20,656 nucleotides of DNA from JACVRM01 sp046262315 (GCA_046262315.1 JBHEMZ010000011.1:1-20656); one strand, 5' to 3'. Numbered from the stretch's first letter, positions 6,344-14,843 are shown. Numbers and translations are program-made. Notes: generated by a model not told the origin, from the sequence alone.

Positions 6344-6895
6344 GTGATCCGCCGCGTGGAGACCGAGCGTCTGCTCCTGCGACCCGTAACGCTGGAGGAC
6401 GTCGACGACCTGGTCGCGCTCGACAGCGACCCGGCCGTGATGCGTTACATCAACGGCGGGAAGCCGACCTCGCGCGCGGCGGTCGAGGAGAGCATCAGGC
6501 GGTCGCTCGACTATCGGTGGGTCGCCTTCGAGCGCTCAACCGACCGGTTCGTCGGGTGGTTCTCGCTACACCCCGAAGACGGCGATCCGATGGACCGTGC
6601 GCTGGGATACCGGATCCGGCGCGAGGCGTGGGGGAAGGGGTTCGCGACGGAGGGCGCGGGCGCTCGTCGAGCTCGCGTTCGGCGAGCTCGGTGCCCGACG
6701 ACTATCGGCCCACACGATACGGTGAACGTCGCCTCTCGCCGGGTGATGGAGCGCTGCGGGCTGCGGTACGTCGCACGTTCCGAGGTGGAACGTGCGCACG
6801 TTCCACCTCGAGTGGCCCGAGCCCATCGAGGGCACCGAGCTCGGCGACGTCGAGTACGAGCTCCTCAGGGCGGACTGGGAGGCACGTCGCCCGAG
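6344..6895 (+). pseudogene. GNAT N-acetyltransferase, broken by indels and an inverted insertion
   Basis: From the GTG at 6344 the frame reads as a RimJ/RimL-type acetyltransferase (IRRVETERLLLRPVTLEDV, later ALGYRIRREAWGKGFATEG, the acetyl-CoA binding region). It then shifts. ALVELAFGELGARRLSAHT is only readable after a loss of two bases near 6658. The frame returns after a one-base loss near 6720 (VNVASRRVMERCGLRYV). Near 6772-6794 an extra 22-23 bases, forming half of a perfect palindrome, push the C-terminus (RTFHLEWPEPIEGTELGD) into the frame of the downstream kinase. An intact polypeptide is therefore not encoded. The 6344 GTG overlaps the stop of a 27-codon upstream ORF. If reads correct the indels, this would be a normal gene of about 180 codons. 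Confidence 0.75.
6781..6810. repeat. Perfect 30-bp palindrome inside the acetyltransferase
   Basis: CGAGGTGGAACGTGC at 6781-6795 is followed immediately by its exact reverse complement at 6796-6810, with no loop. The ten bases CGCACGTTCC also appear as a direct repeat at 6772-6781 and 6795-6804. This is the footprint expected of a template switch during replication, or of a fold-back artefact in library or assembly. It is not expected of a normal coding sequence. Confidence 0.9.
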
Positions 6896-6926
6896 CATCG
6901 ACCCGCGAGAAGTGCTCTCGCGACGG

Positions 6927-7796
6927 ATGACCGTGCTGCCGCACGTGATCTGGATCGGCGGGCCGCCCGGATGTGGAAAGACGACGATCGGTCGCTGGCT
7001 TGCTCACCGCTACGACCTTCAGTCGTATAACGCCGACGCTCACACCTGGGAGCACCACGATCGCTCGCTCGCGCGGGCCGACCCTGCCGCGCGTCGCTGG
7101 GAGGCGCTCTCCCAGGACGAACGCTGGGTGATGATGGAGCCGCCTGAGATGGCGGATTTCTCGCTGCGGCTGAACGCCGAGCGCTTTCGCAACATGGTCG
7201 AGGACGTCCGCACCTTGCCGCGAGAGCCGATGATCGTGGTGGAGGGCACGCCGCTGCTCCCCTGGCTCGTCGAGGAGGACCTCGCGGATCCGGCGAGCGC
7301 TGTTTGGCTGATGCCGGCACCCGAGTTCCAGCGCACCCGGCTCCTCGAACGGCCCGTGACGACCTGGAACGCGACGTCGGATCCAGAGGTTGCACGGGCG
7401 AACCGGATCGAGCGCGAGCGACTCGTCGGCGAGGCGATTGAGCGTGCGGCGATCGACCGCCGCTACCGGGTTCTACGCGTCGACGAGACCGGGGACCTCG
7501 AGGCCATGAAGCGGCTCGTCGAAGACGCGCTCGAGGACGTGCTCGCACGCGGAGTGCGTGCGTCGACGCCGGAGGAGCTGCGGGCCATCCGGCGGTCGGA
7601 GAACTCGACCCTGCTGCACCAGGTGAGTACATACCTGGAGCGTGTCCCGGCCGCAGGCACGCGGGAGAGCTACGCGGTCCCGTTCAGCTGCGAATGCGGC
7701 AGCGGCGGCTGTGATCTTCAGCCGCCGCTGCCCGTGTCCGCGTACGAGCGGATAGTAGGCGCCGGCGAGTTTCTTCTCGCGCCCGAGCACGGTTAG
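6927..7796 (+). CDS. P-loop kinase-like protein with C-terminal Cys-rich module
   Basis: This is a 289-aa protein of unassigned substrate. The Walker A motif GGPPGCGKTTIG lies at about residues 11-22, followed by a kinase-like fold with PREPMIVVEGTPLLPWLV (Walker B-like strand) and an Arg-rich lid (ANRIERERLVGEAIERA). The last 40 residues carry CECGSGGCD, then SAYERIVGAGEFLLAPEHG. This short module resembles the Cys-rich tail ending in a GH-like motif on many unrelated actinobacterial proteins and may bind a metal. The ATG at 6927 puts the P-loop near the N-terminus as expected. The same frame is open from 6792 because the broken acetyltransferase runs into it, so an apparent 334-aa fusion can be read. 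I think that is a by-product of the upstream damage. Confidence 0.75.
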   Translation: MTVLPHVIWIGGPPGCGKTTIGRWLAHRYDLQSYNADAHTWEHHDRSLARADPAARRWEALSQDERWVMMEPPEMADFSLRLNAERFRNMVEDVRTLPREPMIVVEGTPLLPWLVEEDLADPASAVWLMPAPEFQRTRLLERPVTTWNATSDPEVARANRIERERLVGEAIERAAIDRRYRVLRVDETGDLEAMKRLVEDALEDVLARGVRASTPEELRAIRRSENSTLLHQVSTYLERVPAAGTRESYAVPFSCECGSGGCDLQPPLPVSAYERIVGAGEFLLAPEHG

Positions 7797-7809
7797 CCTC
7801 CCTGGTCGT

Positions 7810-8621
7810 TCACTCCCTGGTGATCCCCTCTACGCGTGGCCGGTAGCGGCAGTCACGGGGTTGGAATGCCGATCGAAGCTGGGCGTGCACCGGCGGCGCG
7901 TTCCACTCGCCGCGTACGTGCCGCGCGACGTTGACGACTGCCGAGCAGCGGCGTAGAAGGTCGCGGCGACGGCGTGCTCGGAATCGACGAGCCGCGCGAA
8001 CGCCGCCCGAGCCAGAGGACGATTCCCCACAGGTCGCCGACAGGATGCGCGATACATGCATCCGCCCAGTCGATGACCCACGCGAGCCGGTCGTCCGAAT
8101 CGAGGAGGAAATGCTCTGGCTTCGTGTCTCCGTGGGACAGCACGGGCTCGCCGCCTATGTCAGGCGGAGTCCAATCGCGGCGCCGTCGACGCGCGCTGCG
8201 GGCGCGTCGGCGCGCGCCTGCTCCAGCAGCTCCTGCGCATCCGGCAGCGGCTCGAGCTCGATCCCGGCCGGCGGTGGCGTCGCATGGACTGCGCCCAGCA
8301 GCATGCGTACGTCGGCTGCGAGCCTCGGCCACGCGTCAGGCGGCGGGCGCCGCTGCTCGCCGTCGACGCCTTGAACAAACCGCTGTCCGGAGTACCCGCG
8401 CGGTGACAGGTACTCGATCGGCGGGACGTATTTGGAGCCGGCGGGGGTGGTTCGCACCGCAGCCACTACAGCCGCCTCTGCGTCGACGCGCGCCCGTCGC
8501 CGGGGGAACTCCGGCCGCGGAAACCAGACGCGGACGCCCTCGTCACTCGCAGGATCGCGCTCGACGGCGTGAACGACGCTTTCGCAGCGATGGAACGGCA
8601 GGAAGGAATCCGCACCGTCAT
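7810..8621 (-). pseudogene. Aminoglycoside/macrolide phosphotransferase-family (APH) pseudogene
   Basis: Read on the minus strand in successive frames, this is one APH-fold kinase. It starts at the ATG at 8621 (MTVRIPS) and shifts to FLPFHRCESVVHAVERDP, then VWFPRPEFPRRRARVDAEAA and YLSPRGYSGQRFV. After a shift near 8170 it reads PVLSHGDTKPEHFLLD (Brenner-type catalytic loop, with His where Asn is usual) and WVIDWADACIAHPVGDLWG (metal-binding Asp). Further shifts near 8000 and 7940 lead to RLVDSEHAVAATFYAAA and VARHVRGEWNAPP, ending at the TGA at 7810-7812. About four shifts, each equal to one lost base, break the gene. It would be about 270 codons if repaired. Relatives phosphorylate small molecules. 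This copy cannot make a full protein as sequenced. Confidence 0.8.
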
Positions 8622-8704
8622 CACCTTCTGAGCGTCCCCCTTCCGAGGGGTCAAGAGCCTCGCGTCCCAGCCGATAAGCCAGCCAAGGACAAAACGGGGG
8701 ACGC

Positions 8705-11700
8705 GTGAATCAGGCTGTGGCACCAGATCGCTGGGCAGCTCGGCCCGTCTGGGCTGCGTTCATCCGCGCCTTCGCGTTCCTGGTGCCGATCGCAGCGTCG
8801 ATCGTGTTCGTGAACATCGCCAGCCGGGTCGTCCCGACGCCGACGGGCTCGTTCTGGCTCTTCATCGCGTGGTGGATCCTGCTGAGCGCGGCGGCCACGG
8901 GTGTCCTCTTGCTGGTTGACCAGCTCTCGCGGCGGCTGCTCCCCCTGGCGGCGCTCTTCAAGCTGTCACTCGTCTTCCCCGACCGGGCCCCGTCGCGCTT
9001 CGAAACCGCGATGCAGACCGGCACCGCCGCGAACCTGGCGGAGCGGATCGCAGCGGCGAAAGCGAGCGGGCGCGAGACGACGGTGGTCGAGGCAGCACAG
9101 CGCCTGCTCGGACTCGTCGCAACCCTCGACAAGCACGACAAGCTTACGCGGGGGCACTGCGAGCGCGTTCGCGCGTATGCGCAGACGATCGCCAAGGACA
9201 TGCGGCTCGGGCAGGCCGATCGCGATCTCCTCAACTGGGCCGCCCTGCTCCACGACGTCGGCAAGCTGGGCGTCCCCACCGAGATCCTGACCAAGCCGGG
9301 GAAGCCGACCGACGAGGAGTGGGAGCTGCTCAAGCGGCATCCCGAGTTCGGCGAGGAGCTGGTGGCCCCGCTCAAGGGCTGGCTCGGCGAGTGGATCGAG
9401 GCTGTCGGCGACCATCACGAGCGCTGGGACGGGCGCGGCTATCCGCGGGCCAAGGCGGGCCGAGACATCAGTCTCGCCGGCCGCATCGTCGCCGTCGCCG
9501 ACGTCTTCGACGTGATCACCTCGGCCCGCTCGTACAAGAGCGCGTGGTCGACGGCCCAGGCCCGAAGCGAGCTGGCGTCGCACGCGGGCACCCAGTTCGA
9601 CGAGCGCGTCGTGCGCGCGTTCCTCAACGTCTCGCTCGGACGACTGCGGCTGATCATGGGGCCACTCTCGTGGCTGGCGCACGCGCCGATCCTCGCGCGG
9701 ATCCCGCTCACGCCCGCGGTGAGCGCGCTGACCGGCACGGTCGCCGCCGTGGTTGGCGCCGTCGCCACAGGGCTCGTCGAGGGCCCGCGGCCGCCTGCGG
9801 ACAGGCCCGTGCAGGAAGCGGTCTCGGCGCTCGTCAGCGGCGACGAGCCGACCGGCCGGTTGCGCCGCACACCCGCCGCCCTCGAACGCACTGTTGTTCT
9901 TCGCTCGGCGCGGCCGGGAGGCTCGCAGCCGGCGGCGCCGGTGGCGCCTGTCGCGCCCCAGGTCGAATGGGTACTCGACGAGGACACGAAGGCGTTCATC
10001 TCGCTGCGGGGTTTGAGGAATCCGCAGGGGCTGGCCGGGGTCCGCGTGATCGAGCCGCCGCAGTACGGCGACGCAACCCTCACGGGCAAGGCGATCGCGT
10101 ACACGCCTCCACGGGACTACTTCGGTGCCACGTCGCTGGGCTACGAGGCATGCTGGCAGCGCGAGCGGTGCGCGGTCGGCGTCGTCGCCATCACCGTCCG
10201 GCCCGTCAACGACCTGCCGCGCACCGGCCCCGACGTCGCGTTGACCGACGAGGACGAGCCCGTATGGATCGACGCCCTGGCAAACGACCTCGACCTCGAG
10301 AGCGCGAAGCTCGACCTGGTTGCCGTGTGGGCAGAGACGGCAGGCTCGGCGACGATCGAGGACGGCCGGGTCGCGTGGCGGCCGCCGCCGGACTTCAACG
10401 GCGATGCGTCGTTCCTCTACGCCGCGGCGGACGGCGACGGCGGCACGAGCGTCAACCGGGTCAAGGTGCACGTCGCCCCGGTGAACGACGCCCCGGTCGT
10501 CCGATCCGAGCTGGTTTCGACCGACGAGGACGTCCCCATCAGGATCAACCTGCTCGCGAACGACACTGACCCGGATGGAGATCACCTCGACGTGCTGACC
10601 GTCGACCAGCCGGTGGCCGGGAGCGTCCTGCATGACGGAGAGGCCGCGACGTACACGCCGCCGCCGGACTTCGCGGGCGACGTGCGCTTCGACTACACGG
10701 TCACCGACCGCCGGGGCGGCGCCACCGCCGGGACTGTCGCGGTGACCGTCGCGCCGGTGAACGACGCGCCGCGCCCGGTCGACGACGCCGTCTCCGTCTA
10801 CGTGGGCCGGTCGGCAGAGGTGGACGTGCTTGCGAACGACGCCGATCCCGAGGGGGATGCAATCACCCTCGTGTCCGTGGACGAGCCGTCCGCGGGCAGC
10901 GTGTCCGTCGGGGGCGACCGCGTGCACTTCTCGGCGCCCGCAGCCCCCGGGCTGGCGTCGTTCACGTATGTCGTGCGCGATGCGCACCGCGCGACGGCTC
11001 GCGGCTCGGTTTCGGTGAGGATCGACGGCGTCAACTCGGCACCGTCGTTCGCGGCCGGGCCGAGCCAAACCGTCCTGGAGGACTCGGGCCCGCAGGCCGC
11101 CGCCTGGGCGAGCGGGATCTCTGCCGGACGGCCCGACGAGGCGAGCCAGAGAGTCTCGTTCCTCGTCACCGCGACGAACGCAGGGCTCTTCGCCGCCGGC
11201 GGCCGGCCGGCCGTCGCCCCGAACGGCACCCTTACGTACACGCCCGCGCCCAACGCGAACGGCACATCGACGATCACGGTGCGTGCGCAGGACGACGGGG
11301 GCACGGCGAACGGCGGCACCAACACGAGCCCGCCGCAGAGCCGCACCATCACGATCACTGCCGTCAACGACGCGCCGAGTGCCGACGCCGGGCCCGACCA
11401 GAGCACCCTCGAGGACTCTGGACCCCAGACGGTCGCCGGCTGGGCGACAGGCATGTCCGCGGGTCCCCCGGACGAGTCCGCGCAGACCGTCACCTTCCTG
11501 GTCAGTACGACGAACGGCGCGCTCTTCACGGCCAGCGGGCAGCCCACGGTCGCGCCGAACGGCATGCTGACCTACACCCCTGCCGCGAACGCGAACGGCG
11601 TGGCGGCCATCACTGTCCGCGCCCGCGACGACGGTGGCACCGCGGGCGGCGGCAGTGACATCGGAACGCCGCAGACCCGCACGATCACGGTCGCCGCGGT

Positions 11701-12823
11701 CAACGATCCTCCCGAAGCCGTCGCCGACTCGCCGTCCGTGAACGAGGACGACCCGGCGGGCGTGACCTTCGACGTCCTCGCCAACGACGCAGACCCCGAC
11801 GGCGACGCCCTCACGCTTGCGTCCTTCGACAGTTCCGGCGTCGGGGAGGGCACGCTGACGCACAACGGCGCCGGCCAGTTCACGTTCGTGCCAGAAGAAG
11901 GCTTCAACGGTTCGCAGGCATTCGCCTACACCGCAAGCGACGGCCACGGCGGCAGCGACACGACGTCCGTGACGATCACCGTCGTCGCTCAGCCCGACGC
12001 TCCGGTCGCCGCCGACGACGCCTATTCCACCACCCAGGGCACCGCCGTCGTTCAGTCAGCGCCCGGGGTGCTGGCGAACGACGGCGACGAGGACGGCGAT
12101 TCCCTGACTGTGCAGGCGGCGCCGGTCGTCCCCCCGTCAAACGGGACGCTCGTGCTCGATGCAGACGGCGCCTTCACGTACACGCCCAACCCCGCCTTCA
12201 TCGGTACGGACACGTTCACCTACCGCATCAGCGACGGGACCGGCCGGACTGACGACGCCCAGGTGACGATCACCGTCGCCGCCGTCACGAGCACGTCGGT
12301 GTTCTACCTGGGCACGAGCGGGCCTTCGGCCGACGTCTGGGACCTGACCACGACGCTCCCGGCGGCGGCCTCGCCCGTTCCCGACTTCGACGGCGACGGC
12401 AAGCCCGGCCTGAGCATCATGAAGGGCAACGGGGATGAAAGCGTCTCGGACTCGGCAAAGTGGCAGGCGTGGACGAGACCCGTGACGGTGCAACCGCTCG
12501 TACTGAACGGCCCCGTGGTCCTCCGGCTCTGGAGCACCGCGTCGGACTTCGACCCGGACGCGGGCGCGCATCCTCATGTCTTCCTCTACGACTGCCTGGC
12601 CGGGGGCGTCGGCTGCACCAAGATCGCCGGCACCCACGTGAAGGTCAAAGACTGGAACGGCGGTGCCACGACCTGGGTGCTCCGCGAGATCACGGTCGGT
12701 TCGGTCAATCGCATCATTGCCGTCGGCCGCGAGCTCCGCGTGCGGCTGCAGAACTCGAAGCACGACCTCTGGATCGCCATGACGGCCGCTTACCCGAGCG
12801 CCCTGGCGGTAACGGGGCCATGA
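8705..12823 (+). CDS. Membrane HD-GYP phosphodiesterase fused to tandem extracellular Ig/cadherin-like repeats
   Basis: This is a 1372-aa fusion. Two hydrophobic helices (about residues 18-38 and 51-71) precede a cytoplasmic HD-GYP domain (about 125-310). That domain has His151, the HD pair His183-Asp184 (LLHDVGKLGVP), RHPEFGEE, HHERWDGRGYP at 237-247 and VADVFDVITSARSYK. This set is typical of cyclic-di-GMP phosphodiesterases. A third helix (about 338-358) should take the chain outside. About eight modules follow from residue about 425 to 1190, with VNDAP-type joints, LANDxDPDGD turns and YTPxxxFxG strands. A C-terminal domain of about 170 residues completes it (FYLGTSGPSADVWDL, DFDGDGKPGLS). 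No GGDEF or EAL domain is seen. The GTG start follows a G-rich stretch. The stop overlaps the next start as ATGA. Confidence 0.88.
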   Translation: MNQAVAPDRWAARPVWAAFIRAFAFLVPIAASIVFVNIASRVVPTPTGSFWLFIAWWILLSAAATGVLLLVDQLSRRLLPLAALFKLSLVFPDRAPSRFETAMQTGTAANLAERIAAAKASGRETTVVEAAQRLLGLVATLDKHDKLTRGHCERVRAYAQTIAKDMRLGQADRDLLNWAALLHDVGKLGVPTEILTKPGKPTDEEWELLKRHPEFGEELVAPLKGWLGEWIEAVGDHHERWDGRGYPRAKAGRDISLAGRIVAVADVFDVITSARSYKSAWSTAQARSELASHAGTQFDERVVRAFLNVSLGRLRLIMGPLSWLAHAPILARIPLTPAVSALTGTVAAVVGAVATGLVEGPRPPADRPVQEAVSALVSGDEPTGRLRRTPAALERTVVLRSARPGGSQPAAPVAPVAPQVEWVLDEDTKAFISLRGLRNPQGLAGVRVIEPPQYGDATLTGKAIAYTPPRDYFGATSLGYEACWQRERCAVGVVAITVRPVNDLPRTGPDVALTDEDEPVWIDALANDLDLESAKLDLVAVWAETAGSATIEDGRVAWRPPPDFNGDASFLYAAADGDGGTSVNRVKVHVAPVNDAPVVRSELVSTDEDVPIRINLLANDTDPDGDHLDVLTVDQPVAGSVLHDGEAATYTPPPDFAGDVRFDYTVTDRRGGATAGTVAVTVAPVNDAPRPVDDAVSVYVGRSAEVDVLANDADPEGDAITLVSVDEPSAGSVSVGGDRVHFSAPAAPGLASFTYVVRDAHRATARGSVSVRIDGVNSAPSFAAGPSQTVLEDSGPQAAAWASGISAGRPDEASQRVSFLVTATNAGLFAAGGRPAVAPNGTLTYTPAPNANGTSTITVRAQDDGGTANGGTNTSPPQSRTITITAVNDAPSADAGPDQSTLEDSGPQTVAGWATGMSAGPPDESAQTVTFLVSTTNGALFTASGQPTVAPNGMLTYTPAANANGVAAITVRARDDGGTAGGGSDIGTPQTRTITVAAVNDPPEAVADSPSVNEDDPAGVTFDVLANDADPDGDALTLASFDSSGVGEGTLTHNGAGQFTFVPEEGFNGSQAFAYTASDGHGGSDTTSVTITVVAQPDAPVAADDAYSTTQGTAVVQSAPGVLANDGDEDGDSLTVQAAPVVPPSNGTLVLDADGAFTYTPNPAFIGTDTFTYRISDGTGRTDDAQVTITVAAVTSTSVFYLGTSGPSADVWDLTTTLPAAASPVPDFDGDGKPGLSIMKGNGDESVSDSAKWQAWTRPVTVQPLVLNGPVVLRLWSTASDFDPDAGAHPHVFLYDCLAGGVGCTKIAGTHVKVKDWNGGATTWVLREITVGSVNRIIAVGRELRVRLQNSKHDLWIAMTAAYPSALAVTGP
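9977..12288 (+). repeat. About eight tandem Ig/cadherin-like protein modules
   Basis: Within the HD-GYP fusion, units of about 85-110 residues repeat with the joint VNDAP or a variant (VNDLP, VNSAP, VNDPP, QPDAP), an E-D-x-P or E-D-S-G opening and a Y-T-P-x-x-x-F/A-x-G strand. Units 5 and 6 form a distinct, closely matching pair (LEDSGPQ, APNGTLTYTP, VRAQDDGGTANGG). The Asp-rich DPDGD turns suggest calcium binding. The DNA identity is too loose for a simple recent expansion, except possibly units 5 and 6. Confidence 0.85.
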
Positions 12824-13896
12824 GCCTCGAGCCGCAGTCGATGCAACGCCGAGCGTTCACCGAGCCGGTGGGTGCGGGAACCGGACGACGCCGGGGCACT
12901 CTGCGCGCAGCCCGCGGCGGAGCCCTCCTCGCAATGGCGCTGGCCGCCGGCGGTTGCCTCGGCGAGGAGCGAGAGGACGCGGAGTCAGCCGCGCCGGCGA
13001 GTGCGGCGTTCGCGCCGCGCCTGCGGGTCGAGCAGCAGCCATCCCTGCCCGGCCGACCGACGACGCTGACCATCGACGTCACCCAGCAGCGTGGCGAACC
13101 GGCGCTGAAGTCGGCCGAGATCCTCGTCCCGGACGGCTTCCGCGTCGAGCCGCCGCCGAGCGGCTCGATGGGCGAGCTGGACGCAGCGCTCGAAACGGGC
13201 ACGGCAGACACGGTCTTCACGGGACGGCTGGCGCTTTCGGGTGACGACGGCGAGGCGTGCGGCAGCGGCCGGGCGACGAAGCTGGCCGCCCTGCTCGCGC
13301 CGGGCGGTGCCGCGACATCCCGGGTGAAGCTCGCGCTCTCCGTCAGCCCGGCGGGCGCTTCGACGCGGCTGACGATCTGCCCGCCCGCCCCCGACGCGTT
13401 GCCGCACGAGGCGGCCATCCGCCGGCTGACGATCCGGCTCGAGCGAGGACTGACGCCGCCGAACGTGGGCGACGCGGTGTGGCGGGGTGTGTTCACACCG
13501 GAGGACGGCATGGCCACCGAGAGCCGCGCGATCGTGCCCACGCCGAGCTTCCTGACGCTGGAGGCCGGGAGGTCGAGCATCGCGCCGGGAGCGACGATCC
13601 GCCTGCAGGGCTACCTCCTGCAGCGCGAGCCACAGCAACGCCGGAAGGTCCGGATTCTCGCCGGCCCCGCCCCGGACCAGCTCGAGCTCGTCGGCCGGGC
13701 CCGGACGCGCGCGAACGGCAGCTACACGTTCACTCTCCAGGCGCCCCGGCGAGCCGGAACGCTCTACGTGGCGGCGAGGGCGCTCTCGGTCGAGCAGGCC
13801 TGCAAAGGCGAGAGCGACGCCCCGGCCGGGTGCACGACCGCCACGGTCAGCGGCATCACGAGCCACCCGCTCCGGATCGCCGTCGTCCGCCAGTAA
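12820..13896 (+). CDS. Lipoprotein of unknown function coupled to the HD-GYP adhesin-like gene
   Basis: This is a 358-aa protein. A long Arg-rich N-terminal stretch precedes a hydrophobic core and AAGGC (Cys46), a slightly atypical lipobox, so surface anchoring is likely. The body is beta-strand-rich with no recognised enzyme motif. Residues about 60-240 resemble an extracellular beta-sandwich (PTTLTIDVTQQRGEPALKSA). The last 110 residues have an Ig/carboxypeptidase-regulatory-like feel (RTRANGSYTFTLQAPRRAGT). Four scattered cysteines after the lipid cysteine may form disulfides. The ATG overlaps the previous stop (ATGA), so the two proteins are translationally coupled and may act together at the cell surface. 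An internal ATG at 12841 would give a shorter N-region. I do not recognise the family. Confidence 0.75.
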   Translation: MSLEPQSMQRRAFTEPVGAGTGRRRGTLRAARGGALLAMALAAGGCLGEEREDAESAAPASAAFAPRLRVEQQPSLPGRPTTLTIDVTQQRGEPALKSAEILVPDGFRVEPPPSGSMGELDAALETGTADTVFTGRLALSGDDGEACGSGRATKLAALLAPGGAATSRVKLALSVSPAGASTRLTICPPAPDALPHEAAIRRLTIRLERGLTPPNVGDAVWRGVFTPEDGMATESRAIVPTPSFLTLEAGRSSIAPGATIRLQGYLLQREPQQRRKVRILAGPAPDQLELVGRARTRANGSYTFTLQAPRRAGTLYVAARALSVEQACKGESDAPAGCTTATVSGITSHPLRIAVVRQ

Positions 13897-14263
13897 CTCC
13901 AGATCAGGACCTTCCAGGCGATCCCGCCTGGCAGACCGAAGACCTGCGACCGCGATGAGCTCCAAGCGCCGGATTCCCGCTGGAGCGGATCGGCGCAATA
14001 CAGAGGGCCACTACCCGGGCCCTATATGACCGGCCGCTACCACCACCTGCTCGAGAGAGCACCCGGCGAAGGCGGAGACGTAATTCGCCGCCGACCTCGC
14101 CGCAATGACGCAGAGTGCGGCCGCGGCCGTGCCGCACCGACTACCACGATCAAGCGAACGCCATGCGCAGGTGAGCCTTCGGACACATATTCACATCGTG
14201 TGCCCAGATTCGCGCCCAGGAGGAGAGGGGAGGCCGCTAGTCCACCCTCAACAAAAGGATCAG
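13897..14263. other. Intergenic stretch with two weak hairpins
   Basis: No gene is supported here. Two inverted repeats are visible. CCAGGCG/CGCCTGG at 13914-13931 lies 17 nt after the lipoprotein stop and could be a weak terminator, though no T run follows. AGGGCC/GGCCCT at 14004-14023 is followed by ATATGA. Open frames through this stretch have shadow-like Arg/Pro/Gly composition. Confidence 0.5.
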
Positions 14264-14529
14264 ATGGCAACACGAGACACGACCACGGACCGGTCGATGA
14301 CCGCCGGTGTTTCCCGCGTCCGACGCGACGAGACCAAACCGTCGTTCATGACCACCGAGCTCTACGCCTTCCTCGCGACCGTGGCAGCGACCCTGGTCGC
14401 GTGCGCGCAGGCCGACAACTTCGACGCTCCGCGCGCCTGGACGATTGTCGGCGCAGTCGCGATCGGCTACATGATCAGCCGCGCCTCGCAAAGATGGGCA
14501 GCGCCCACCGCGACCGCGACGGCGACTGA
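14264..14529 (+). pseudogene. Small two-helix membrane protein, frameshifted near its end
   Basis: The ATG at 14264 follows AAGGA at 14255-14259. The frame encodes a polar N-terminus (MATRDTTTDRSMTAGV), two hydrophobic helices (TTELYAFLATVAATLVACAQ and RAWTIVGAVAIGYMIS) and then shifts. As sequenced the frame runs on in low-complexity residues to 14770, over the next gene. Adding one base near 14483 gives the tail SRGLAKMGSAHRDRDGD and a stop at 14527-14529 that overlaps the next ATG as TGATG. This is the more natural ending, so I read a one-base deletion or sequencing error. The repaired product would be about 88 residues. It is a hypothetical membrane protein of unknown role, co-oriented with the small genes after it. 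Confidence 0.65.
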
Positions 14530-14717
14530 TGGAAGGCAACGACCTCGATCAGCGCGTGTCGGACCTGGAGAAGGCGGTGGAGGTGCAGGCGGCCGCCCAG
14601 GCCGGTGCGCACGCCACACAGGCCGCCGCGACGGCAGGAATGGGAATGACATTCGCCGCGGGTGCCGCGGGCCTCGTAGCTGGGATGCTGCTTGGCATCA
14701 GGTTGGCGAACGTCTGA
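14529..14717 (+). CDS. Small membrane protein with N-terminal coiled-coil segment
   Basis: This is a 62-aa product. The first 20 residues have a heptad-like pattern (DLDQRVSDLEKAVEVQ). An Ala/Gln/Thr-rich stretch follows (AAAQAGAHATQAAATAG), then one Gly/Ala-rich membrane helix (MTFAAGAAGLVAGMLLGIRL) close to the C-terminus. It is probably a tail-anchored protein facing the cytoplasm. Its ATG overlaps the repaired stop of the upstream membrane protein (TGATG), which indicates translational coupling and supports both calls. The function is unknown. Confidence 0.65.
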   Translation: MEGNDLDQRVSDLEKAVEVQAAAQAGAHATQAAATAGMGMTFAAGAAGLVAGMLLGIRLANV

Positions 14718-14785
14718 CGAAACGCGCCACACCACTGACAGGAGAGGCACGGACGAGCAACGAGCCGTGAGACGCGTCTGGAGAT

Positions 14786-14813
14786 GCGGTCGGGGACTTT
14801 GTGCCCCGACCGC
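14786..14813. terminator. Terminator-like hairpin between small genes
   Basis: GCGGTCGGGG at 14786-14795 pairs perfectly with CCCCGACCGC at 14804-14813 across an eight-base loop. It lies 69 nt after the stop of the preceding small gene and 30 nt before the next ATG. No T tract follows, so it could also be a structured leader of the next gene. Confidence 0.5.
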
Positions 14814-14843
14814 GATGCGTACGGCGAGAATCGGAGGCTGAGA

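Noticed and set aside
6264..6347. A 27-codon ORF before the acetyltransferase
   Set aside because: There is no ribosome binding site and no clear -10 box. The GTGA overlap with the next start is suggestive, but too little to list as a gene. It is mentioned with the leaderless leader finding.
6792..7796. A genuine acetyltransferase-kinase fusion protein
   Set aside because: The continuous frame exists only because the palindromic insertion shifts the acetyltransferase tail into the kinase frame. Only a C-terminal fragment of the acetyltransferase is included.
8966..11947. A 993-codon open frame on the minus strand
   Set aside because: It is antisense to the HD-GYP/Ig-repeat gene, with repetitive Arg/Val/Gly-rich shadow composition that mirrors the repeats on the plus strand.
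12460..12819. Extended N-terminus for the lipoprotein after the HD-GYP gene
   Set aside because: This portion is out of phase within the HD-GYP C-terminal domain and has shadow composition. The ATGA overlap at 12820 and a signal peptide support the shorter form.
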